A stretch of 14,873 nucleotides of DNA from Fidelibacterota bacterium UBA1611 (lineage in GTDB: Bacteria > Fidelibacterota > Marinisomatia > Marinisomatales > UBA1611): positions 1-14,873 of the forward strand of contig DCMX01000153.1 of NCBI GenBank assembly GCA_002321855.1. The letters are read 5' to 3'. A program made the position numbers and the translations under genes. Below the pieces are notes generated by a model, which did not search any database, was not told the DNA's origin, and was given only the letters and a program-made list of their open reading frames with translations. Positions 8,379 to 14,873 of this stretch are shown piece by piece. The stretch's first letter is position 1. Each line of letters opens with the position of its first letter.

Positions 8379-8403
8379 TTTAAAATCAATAAAAACAACA
8401 ATT

Positions 8404-8431
8404 AACCCCGCATTTTTTGACGGGGTTTTTT
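8404..8431 (+). terminator. Intrinsic terminator after ahcY
   Basis: Stem AACCCCG (8404-8410) pairs perfectly with CGGGGTT (8421-8427) around a 10-nt T-rich loop, followed by T through 8431. It lies 25 bases after the ahcY stop and marks the end of the metH-to-ahcY operon. Confidence 0.93.
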
Positions 8432-8497
8432 CGTTTGGCATCTCCAGTCTGAAAACCACAAATTCAAGTGCGGAAGTCCAATTAACTTGACACAACT

Positions 8498-11400
8498 TTG
8501 AAGGTAGATCTGAGCAGTTCCACACCTCGCTGGAAAACGGGGTTATTACATACACTGGGAGTTATTTTTCTCCTGATAGCGCCGGGGTGCGACTTCGATA
8601 TTCCTGAAAAGTTCGAGATGCCCACATGGTTCATCGACATCAAGCTCCCTCTGGTCCAAACGAAATACGAAATGAGCGATCTAGCGAATCCTGATTATCA
8701 TATATACCCGACCGATGATAGCATGGGTTTTCAGGTCATTTATGAAGGAGTGCTGGAACCACAGACCATTGAACCTGAATATCTTAAGGTGGATTTCCCT
8801 GGAGGATACCTCGATATTGACATCCCAGAGATCAGTTTTCCGGGAATTCCTGCATCGGGGCTTGAACTTCCTGATATTCCTGCTATTGATCAAAAATTCG
8901 ATATGGTCTTTTATGGTGTACCAATGTATACCGATACAACAGGGAATACCTTTTCTTTCCCCATAACGGAAAAAAGAGTAATGAGCGCGGAAAATTATAA
9001 TTCACAAATCATCGACCAACTCGTAGTGAATACTCTTCTTGGAGCCATTTTTGATGGGCTTGCCAGCTTGAACCCCCTGGATCTTGGGCTTGAGACCATG
9101 CTTACGGATCTAGCTTTGGACCCACCGATCTTAAAGAGCATTGATACGATAAACATCGCGGATACCGAAGAAAGTAAGTTCGTGACATTTTTTGAGAATA
9201 GGGGGATCCCTACAAATCTAACGCCTGCTTTTTCACGCCTTGTAACTGGTAATGAGGAACTGAGTGATACACTTGTGAACCATAATCCTGGTACACTGGC
9301 AACTGGTGAAACATTTTTGGACACAACAATGTTAGGCGGTAAGGGTCTCTGCAATTTCATTGAATTAGCTGCTGGATTGTTGGTCGAGTATGCTGAAGAA
9401 GGAACCTTCGTGGAGCTGTGGCCGGAAGGGAACGCCGAAGGTCATGCTCCAAGTGATTCGATCTATGTAAAATTTAAAATAGAATTTGCGTTAGATGAAT
9501 TCACTGGTATCGATATAACCACTAATGATGTAGATCTTCCTGTCCCTTTGCCTGAAATAGGTTTTCCGTCATCTGGTGCAACTGGTGGCGGGACCACAAG
9601 GCTGGAACTTTTCAGGTGCGTATTAGAACAAGACGGTGTCCCCCTGACCTCTAACCGGCTACAGGTCATGGATCTGAGAAGCACTCTCCCATTCGATATT
9701 GATTTTCTGATGAATTTCAAGAATTTCTTTCCTCCACCAGGAAATGATTCAGTGAAAATCGATCAGACACTCGAATCTGGAGAAACATATAATTTTGATT
9801 TCAGTCTGAAAGGTGATACCCTGCGTGCTCTGGAATATCCTGACTCAGCAATAGGTCAGCTGGAGCTGGATGTGGCTGTAACTATCCCGGAACAGAAGAC
9901 CACGATACCATTCAATACAGATGAGATCGGAAGCTTTGGTCTGGGAGTTCGATTTGGCTCCCTGAACTTTAAAGAATTGGAAGCATTTATCTACCAAGGA
10001 TTTCCGTCTGTTCCAACTGAACAGGAATTACCACAAGGTTTCAAGGGTGTGACACTGGCAGATGTGCGTATTCAGTTCATTATGGATAGCCAGATCAGGC
10101 TTCCGGTAAAGATGAATATGGATTTTATTGCGATCGATGTCTTCAATGACACTACCCGTCTTATAGTTGATATTGATACTGTGGGTTATCCAGCTTCGGA
10201 TAGTCCCGGTGATACTTCCAGAACCATCATAGAGCTGAACCGTTTTGGAACCCAGATCACTATTTATGAGTCTTTAAGCGATAGCCTACCATCCTACGAT
10301 ACTCTTAAGGTTCCCTGCGATGAATGTGGTACCATTATAGATGTAATGGCCGCTAACCCGGCAACTCTCATTGTTGATGCTGAGGCACGAATTGATGGTC
10401 GTGGAACGATAGTAGCGGGCGCAAGTCTAGGTGGAGGATTTAAACTGGTCGCACCGTTTGCCCTGATCATGGAGCCAATGACCATCATGTCACAGCCCAC
10501 TGTTCTGGAGGAAATGGATTATCAAACGAGGAACAGGATCCGTAGTTCACTGATCCAATCTGATATGGTATTTGATATTACCAATTCGTTACCCTTTGGT
10601 GCGGAACTCTCTGTCCTACTTTCTAATGCTGAATTCTTCCCAACGGATACGACCATGGATATGCTTTCTGACTTCCGAGACAGTATGGCGGCAGAACAGG
10701 GATGGAATCCGACAGATGATGTGTATATCATAAAGAATTGTACGGACCTCTCTCCCGAGAACAGTAATATTTACATTTTTAATGTTATGACTGATCATAA
10801 TGAGTGTATTGATGGAATGCCCTACATAATCCGTTCGGATGGGACAGGCGTTGATACGGTCATTAGCTATGTAGATACCCTGTTTAAATTCATTCTCCCT
10901 TTCCCTGACCGACTTTACACGGATGAGGATGCAGATAGCTTAGGTGTTCCTACCGGTATGGTAGCCGAGCCTGGGACCGCAACATATGCCAGCATCCTTG
11001 ATACTAGCCGGCTGCGACTCATAACCGATTATGGTGACCACTATGTCCTCCCCAGATTTCACTTGGAAGGTACAGATGGTCAGATGGTCTTTATATCGAT
11101 AAACGATTACCTGGAAGTAGGTTCATTCATCACTTTCCGTGTAAGCAGTACGGGAATGTTCGCACCTGCGAATTCAGAGCTGTTGATCACAGACCCTAAC
11201 GGTGGCGAAACATTGTACACCGATCAGACCTATACTATTGAATGGAGAACATTTGGTGACATTGCAAATGTGAACCTCCATTATTCCATTGATCCAGACA
11301 GCAATATAAGTTCGAAGAATGAATGGCACTGGGCAGGTGATAATGGTGGTTTAATAGTAGAGAATATACCCAATGATGGAACCTATGATTGGGATATCTC

Positions 11401-11605
11401 TGGTCTTGACTCCACGGATTTTCTACGTATCAGGATCACAAGTGTAGAAAAAGTGGTACTGAACCTCGAGACCGATAAGAACGAGATCGCTAGGGATATT
11501 AATGGGTGGTACCTGAAAGTGCGTGATCCAAGCAGTGTTATGTCTACTCTTGAGCCAGAATTCATTGGCCCACGCTTTAATGAACTTGGTAGTAAGATAA
11601 AATGA
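8498..11605 (+). CDS. Large putative lipoprotein with C-terminal Ig-like domain
   Basis: I do not recognise a named family over most of its 1035 residues. The N-terminus has basic residues, a hydrophobic stretch (LLHTLGVIFLLI) and a slightly unusual lipobox IAPGC with C31, so it is probably exported and lipid-anchored. The mature part is acidic, proline- and glycine-rich and predicted by eye to be mostly beta-strands, with DIP/ELPDIP-like phrases near residues 100-135. The last ~130 residues (from about 890) contain LITDPNGGETL...YTIEWRTFG...NDGTYDWDISG...LRIRITS, the pattern of a Kre9/Ser-Thr-rich Ig-like domain common in secreted FCB proteins. There is no in-frame ATG before the lipobox. 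TTG 8498 is the first usable start, though GAAGG at 8500-8504 would better place a start at the in-frame CTG 8510. Its stop overlaps the next gene's ATG (ATGA), so translation is probably coupled to the barrel protein. Role unknown; a surface or periplasmic partner of the barrel is plausible. Confidence 0.85.
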   Translation: MKVDLSSSTPRWKTGLLHTLGVIFLLIAPGCDFDIPEKFEMPTWFIDIKLPLVQTKYEMSDLANPDYHIYPTDDSMGFQVIYEGVLEPQTIEPEYLKVDFPGGYLDIDIPEISFPGIPASGLELPDIPAIDQKFDMVFYGVPMYTDTTGNTFSFPITEKRVMSAENYNSQIIDQLVVNTLLGAIFDGLASLNPLDLGLETMLTDLALDPPILKSIDTINIADTEESKFVTFFENRGIPTNLTPAFSRLVTGNEELSDTLVNHNPGTLATGETFLDTTMLGGKGLCNFIELAAGLLVEYAEEGTFVELWPEGNAEGHAPSDSIYVKFKIEFALDEFTGIDITTNDVDLPVPLPEIGFPSSGATGGGTTRLELFRCVLEQDGVPLTSNRLQVMDLRSTLPFDIDFLMNFKNFFPPPGNDSVKIDQTLESGETYNFDFSLKGDTLRALEYPDSAIGQLELDVAVTIPEQKTTIPFNTDEIGSFGLGVRFGSLNFKELEAFIYQGFPSVPTEQELPQGFKGVTLADVRIQFIMDSQIRLPVKMNMDFIAIDVFNDTTRLIVDIDTVGYPASDSPGDTSRTIIELNRFGTQITIYESLSDSLPSYDTLKVPCDECGTIIDVMAANPATLIVDAEARIDGRGTIVAGASLGGGFKLVAPFALIMEPMTIMSQPTVLEEMDYQTRNRIRSSLIQSDMVFDITNSLPFGAELSVLLSNAEFFPTDTTMDMLSDFRDSMAAEQGWNPTDDVYIIKNCTDLSPENSNIYIFNVMTDHNECIDGMPYIIRSDGTGVDTVISYVDTLFKFILPFPDRLYTDEDADSLGVPTGMVAEPGTATYASILDTSRLRLITDYGDHYVLPRFHLEGTDGQMVFISINDYLEVGSFITFRVSSTGMFAPANSELLITDPNGGETLYTDQTYTIEWRTFGDIANVNLHYSIDPDSNISSKNEWHWAGDNGGLIVENIPNDGTYDWDISGLDSTDFLRIRITSVEKVVLNLETDKNEIARDINGWYLKVRDPSSVMSTLEPEFIGPRFNELGSKIK

Positions 11606-13071
11606 AGCGGTTCGTTATCATAATGTTGTCCTCTTTTGTTCTACTGCAGGGACAGACAAAGCGAGATCCTCGCGTCGTAGGCCTCTCTGGTGCATACACA
11701 ACCATTGCTAATGGTATATTCTGCGTGGGCTACAATCCGGCCCTGATCACACGGGCACATGATAAACCATTCATGATGCAACTCTTACAATATGATCAAG
11801 GATTTCTTGGGAATTTTCTTTCCATAGAGAATGTTGCACAATACAGTGGAGATACCCTGAACACAAAAGAAAAAGATGAACTATTTGATAATTTTGAGGA
11901 TGGGAAAGGATTGGCCTTTTTCCGAGACCGTCATCTTCCAATACCATTGATGAATTACTCAAAGGGGAATATGGCATTTACAAGTAATATGGTCATTCTA
12001 AGCAATTTTAAGATCCCTATCGGTTTACTGGAGTTGATATTCTATGGTAACGGGGGCAAGCCAGACCTGGATATGACACTTAATATGGAGATATTAGGGT
12101 TGAATGAATTCGGTTTTACCTTTGGTGTACCTTTTAAATCATTATCATTAGGGGTCACTTTTAAGTATCTACAGGGAATGTTCTATATGGGTATAGATCC
12201 CGATTCCAGCCAGGCAAATCTGGTTACCGCCGATGAAGGATTGTACGGTAGTGGGAAATATCTTTTTAGACAGGGCATCGGCGGAAAAGGTTTTGGTCTG
12301 GACCTGGGTCTGGTTACAAAAGAGATAAATGACTGGACCTTTGGTATGTCCATGATAAATGTTTTGGGTACGATAGAATGGAACAAACCATCTGGTATGA
12401 AAACATTTCTTGAAGATAATCCGGCATGGTTCGAAGGTTTTTATCCTTTTACATGGGGCGATTCTATTGTCGCGGATACTCAGGCTGTACTCTACACATA
12501 TTCGATCGATACTTTACGAGCGGATCAACTAGGGAACGACTCTCTTTTTTCCAACAATACAGAATTCGTTACAAACAAATCAGTCTTTGAAACACGCTAC
12601 CCTGCTATTTTCCGTTTCGGAGTGTCCAAGAGAATGCCTACCTATACCATAGTATCAGATCTAGTGGCCGGTTTCCAGGATAAATATTACGCCCGCCAAA
12701 GGTGGCGCTGGTCCATTGGGGTGGAATGGACCAAGATGGAATCCTTGCCCCTTCGCATGGGTTATTCATGGGCCGGGGGAGACCTCAAAGAATTGGCCAT
12801 GGGACTCGGTTATCATAAGGGACCCATTATTTTTGATATGGGATTTGCCTTTCGCAATGGTACATGGCTGCATACAATGAAGGGATTCAATTTTTCCTCC
12901 GGGGTCACGCTTACAAGTTTTGGTGGCTGGAGATCAGATAAGGAGAAGGCCAAGACCACGAAAGGGCTTCGGGGTCTGTTAAATCGCTTCACACAGAAGA
13001 GAAAAAAGAAAAAAACTACAGAGAGCGGTCAGATATCAGAACCTATTTCCGAGCCCGCAAAAGAAGAATAA
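11602..13071 (+). CDS. Outer-membrane beta-barrel protein, PorV/FadL-like (DUF5723-type)
   Basis: A 489-residue protein with a Sec signal peptide (MKRFVIIMLSSFVLLQGQ, cleavage near residue 18). It is followed by the hallmark of PorV/FadL-like barrels, RVVGLSGAYTTIANGIFCVGYNPA. The rest alternates aromatic and glycine residues in amphipathic strands (for example FGFTFGVPFKSLSLGVTFKYL and FGLDLGLVTKEINDWTFGMSMI), as expected of a barrel in the outer membrane. After the last strands the protein ends in a tail of about 40 residues that is first strongly basic (QKRKKKKTT) and then acidic (SEPISEPAKEE), probably periplasmic and disordered. The ATG overlaps the stop of the lipoprotein gene by 4 bases, and only a weak GGTAG precedes it, suggesting coupled translation and a shared function. 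The DUF5723 assignment is from memory of the motif, not a search. Transport substrate or secretion role is unknown. Confidence 0.8.
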   Translation: MKRFVIIMLSSFVLLQGQTKRDPRVVGLSGAYTTIANGIFCVGYNPALITRAHDKPFMMQLLQYDQGFLGNFLSIENVAQYSGDTLNTKEKDELFDNFEDGKGLAFFRDRHLPIPLMNYSKGNMAFTSNMVILSNFKIPIGLLELIFYGNGGKPDLDMTLNMEILGLNEFGFTFGVPFKSLSLGVTFKYLQGMFYMGIDPDSSQANLVTADEGLYGSGKYLFRQGIGGKGFGLDLGLVTKEINDWTFGMSMINVLGTIEWNKPSGMKTFLEDNPAWFEGFYPFTWGDSIVADTQAVLYTYSIDTLRADQLGNDSLFSNNTEFVTNKSVFETRYPAIFRFGVSKRMPTYTIVSDLVAGFQDKYYARQRWRWSIGVEWTKMESLPLRMGYSWAGGDLKELAMGLGYHKGPIIFDMGFAFRNGTWLHTMKGFNFSSGVTLTSFGGWRSDKEKAKTTKGLRGLLNRFTQKRKKKKTTESGQISEPISEPAKEE

Positions 13072-14131
13072 TTCCACCTATCATAAAGACCACATTACCG
13101 ATCCAGGCTGATGCCAGTGGCGTTACCTGTCCTTTAAATCCTAAAGACTGACCGAATTTGATGAACGCGTAATATGAAAATATAACGAACACACTCATGC
13201 CTGCTCCGAACGAAAGGTTGCTTCTTTCTCGAAGGACAACTAACGGAATCCCGAAGAGTACAACTATCAGGTTTGTAAAGGCGAAGGAAACTTTCATATA
13301 ACGGGTGACCTCCCAGCGTACGGTCTTGACCCCATTATCCTTGAGTTGTCTGATCCTATCTGTCAGTTCATAATAATCCAGTTCATCCGGCGAGCGCGCC
13401 TGTCGATTGATATCTTCAGGGGTAAAGTGTAGTTCCAGGAGAGTATCACTATCTGAGAAGACCACATGATCCTCAACACCATCTATGAAACTGCGGATGG
13501 AAAAGTCCGTTATCTTCCATTTGGTACTATCTGATTCCCATAATATCTTTTTAGCATCGATCCTCTTTTTCAGTACACCGGTACCAAGGTCGACCCAGGT
13601 CAGAATATTACCTGACATTTTTTTTATTTCATATTTTTCTAGCCCTATATGAGTCGTGATATTTTTCTGGATGAAAATGTATTTCAGGGTATTCTTAAGC
13701 TTATGCCGGGAACGTCGCTTGATATGATCACGGTCGATCTCAAATCGATTCTCATTTCCCCAGGAAACAAGCTGATTATCGAGTACGAAGGAAAGAACAC
13801 TCATAAGGGCCCCAGTGAGAAGGAGGGGCCAGGCCAACCGATAGAGACTGATCCCAGATGATTTCATGGCCGTCCACTCGTTTCGTTTAACAAGTAATCC
13901 AACACTAAATACCGTAGAGATCAGCATCGACATTGGTAGTGCGATACTTATGAACCAGGGGATGGAGAAGAGATAATATTTTGCGACAATGTTCCCAGGT
14001 ACTCTATTATCCATGAACCGATCCAAATTCTCGATCAGGTCCACAATGAGAAAAACTGTAATGAATCCCAGTAAAGAAATTCCTAGGATTATCAAGAACT
14101 GCCGTTCCATGTATTTATCAATTTGTCTCAT
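13043..14131 (-). CDS. LPS-export permease, LptF/LptG (YjgP/YjgQ) family
   Basis: Inner-membrane subunit of the LptB2FG transporter that extracts lipopolysaccharide and passes it to the periplasmic Lpt bridge. The 362 residues show the family plan: MRQIDKYMERQFL at the N-terminus, three membrane segments (about 12-33, 47-80 with an internal break, and 98-118), a periplasmic beta-jellyroll-like region (about 125-270), then three more membrane segments (about 278-298, 303-322, 337-360). The cytoplasmic coupling helix KRNEWTAMKSSGISLYRLAWP is typical of the family. LptF and LptG cannot be told apart here; the partner gene is not in the window. Start ATG at 14131 has only a weak upstream site. 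Its 3' end overlaps the convergent barrel gene by 29 bases. Both are outer-envelope genes, but opposite strands make an operon impossible. Confidence 0.9.
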   Translation of the reverse strand: MRQIDKYMERQFLIILGISLLGFITVFLIVDLIENLDRFMDNRVPGNIVAKYYLFSIPWFISIALPMSMLISTVFSVGLLVKRNEWTAMKSSGISLYRLAWPLLLTGALMSVLSFVLDNQLVSWGNENRFEIDRDHIKRRSRHKLKNTLKYIFIQKNITTHIGLEKYEIKKMSGNILTWVDLGTGVLKKRIDAKKILWESDSTKWKITDFSIRSFIDGVEDHVVFSDSDTLLELHFTPEDINRQARSPDELDYYELTDRIRQLKDNGVKTVRWEVTRYMKVSFAFTNLIVVLFGIPLVVLRERSNLSFGAGMSVFVIFSYYAFIKFGQSLGFKGQVTPLASAWIGNVVFMIGGIILLLRARK

Positions 14132-14212
14132 CTATATGTTAGCTTCACCTGACAGTGTAATCTAAACTCAATAAAAAATATTGCCCAATCTATAAATAAA
14201 GGAGAGCTACAA

Positions 14213-14260
14213 GTGAATTACATATCGATTTGGATTATGGATTACAGTCATCTAACTTAG
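14213..14260 (+). CDS. Possible 15-codon leader ORF before the antiporter gene
   Basis: AAGGAG (14199-14204) is the best ribosome binding site in this intergenic region. At an 8-base spacing it serves GTG 14213, which encodes MNYISIWIMDYSHLT and stops at TAG 14258-14260, five bases before the antiporter ATG (14266). The antiporter has no good site of its own, and no in-frame antiporter start fits this AAGGAG. A leader peptide with coupled re-initiation is one reading; a chance ORF is the other. It contains a 7-base tandem repeat TGGATTA x2 at 14231-14244. The rest of the divergent intergenic region (14132-14265) is AT-rich, and I see no clear promoter or operator in it. Confidence 0.3.
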   Translation: MNYISIWIMDYSHLT

Positions 14261-14265
14261 TAGAC

Positions 14266-14873
14266 ATGATGCGATTGAAACAGTTTGGCATCGTCCTAAT
14301 TTTACTATTTCCCGTACTGGCAATAGGTAATACTATCGATCAGGGATCGGCATTTGGTCCATCCTGGATATCGATCCTACCTCCCATTGTGGCTATTATT
14401 CTTGCTTTGATCACTCGACAGGCTCACCTGGCTCTTTTCGTGGGAATTTGGCTGGGATCTGTTATCCTAAATGGTGGGATCATTAGCGGACTGACCAAGA
14501 CATTGGATACATATATTGTGGAATCCATTACAGATAAAGGTCATGCTTCAATATTGGTTTTTACCTTGGCCTTTGGCGGACTGATCGGTGTTATCTCTGC
14601 CAATGGAGGTATGAAAGGTATGGTTAAAATGGCAGCCAGATATGCAACATCCAATAAGAACGGACAACTTGCGACCATGGTCATGGGATTCGTGATCTTT
14701 TTTGATGATTATGCCAACACGCTTCTTGTGGGGAACATGATGCGTCCGTTCACAGATACTGTCCGTATCTCAAGGGAAAAACTGTCCTATTTAGTTGATT
14801 CTACTGCTGCTCCGGTTTCCAGCATAGCGGTGATCAGTACATGGTCAATTTTTCAGATGAGCCTACTGGATGG
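14266..14873 (+). CDS. NhaC-family Na+/H+ antiporter, 5' part
   Basis: An inner-membrane secondary transporter expected to exchange Na+ for H+. The first 202 residues are in the window and the gene runs off the end. The N-terminus (MMRLKQFGIVLILLFPVLAIGN) looks like a signal peptide or an extra membrane segment. Then come FGPSWISILPPIVAIILALITRQ, LALFVGIWLGS, a membrane segment with FGGLIGVISANGG, and the family signature FFDDYANTLLVGNMMRPFTD followed by SREKLSYLVDSTAAPVSS, with the paired aspartates in the transport core. Two ATGs are adjacent (14266 and 14269); the first is used here. No Shine-Dalgarno site stands close by; see the upstream leader ORF. It is transcribed divergently from the LptF/G gene. 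The true substrate could be another cation or a metabolite, since NhaC relatives vary. Confidence 0.9.
   Translation, partial: MMRLKQFGIVLILLFPVLAIGNTIDQGSAFGPSWISILPPIVAIILALITRQAHLALFVGIWLGSVILNGGIISGLTKTLDTYIVESITDKGHASILVFTLAFGGLIGVISANGGMKGMVKMAARYATSNKNGQLATMVMGFVIFFDDYANTLLVGNMMRPFTDTVRISREKLSYLVDSTAAPVSSIAVISTWSIFQMSLLD

Noticed and set aside
8487..8492. TTGACA resembling a -35 box before the lipoprotein gene
   Set aside because: No -10-like sequence at 16-18 bases downstream; that position is already inside the gene.
13649..13861. 70-codon plus-strand ORF inside the LptF/G gene
   Set aside because: Antisense shadow of a clear membrane protein gene; no binding site or recognisable protein features.
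14156..14245. Distant inverted repeat TGTAATC / GATTACA in the divergent intergenic region
   Set aside because: Seven bases, about 75 bases apart, in AT-rich sequence; expected by chance and no operator-like symmetry around it.

Overview
The window looks like a chromosomal piece of a Gram-negative, AT-leaning bacterium, probably of the Fibrobacteres-Chlorobi-Bacteroidetes (FCB) side of the tree, possibly Marinimicrobia-like. That placement is an inference. It rests on an outer-membrane barrel of the PorV/FadL-like type (conserved G-x-S/G-GAYT...NPA start), a large lipoprotein ending in a PNGGE-type Ig-like domain, an LPS-export permease, and an NhaC-type antiporter with a signal-peptide-like N-terminus. 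No rRNA, tRNA, CRISPR array, insertion sequence or phage gene was seen.

Layout. (1) 1-918 is the 3' part of an ATP-dependent PEP carboxykinase gene. (2) 1023-1109 is a regulatory leader: a SAM-II-class riboswitch aptamer followed by an intrinsic terminator whose loop can pair with the aptamer's 3' strand. (3) 1113-8378 is a four-gene, same-strand methyl-cycle operon: metH (cobalamin methionine synthase), a divergent MetF-like methylenetetrahydrofolate reductase, metK (SAM synthetase) and ahcY (SAH hydrolase). It is closed by a strong terminator at 8404-8431. (4) 8498-13071 holds an unrecognised 1035-residue lipoprotein gene overlapping by 4 bases (ATGA) an outer-membrane beta-barrel gene. (5) 13043-14131 is a minus-strand LptF/LptG-family permease, convergent with the barrel gene and overlapping it by 29 bases. 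(6) 14266 to the window end is the start of an NhaC-family Na+/H+ antiporter, preceded by a possible 15-codon leader ORF.

How the genes work together. The operon forms a nearly closed metabolic loop. The MetF-like protein would supply methyl-THF, MetH makes methionine from homocysteine, MetK makes SAM, methyltransferases outside the operon turn SAM into SAH, and AhcY returns homocysteine. The leader senses SAM, so the cycle appears to be shut by its own product at the level of transcription elongation. This SAM-II/terminator/whole-cycle arrangement is the most notable thing in the window. The lipoprotein-barrel pair is the best candidate for an undescribed envelope module, but nothing in the sequence reveals its function.
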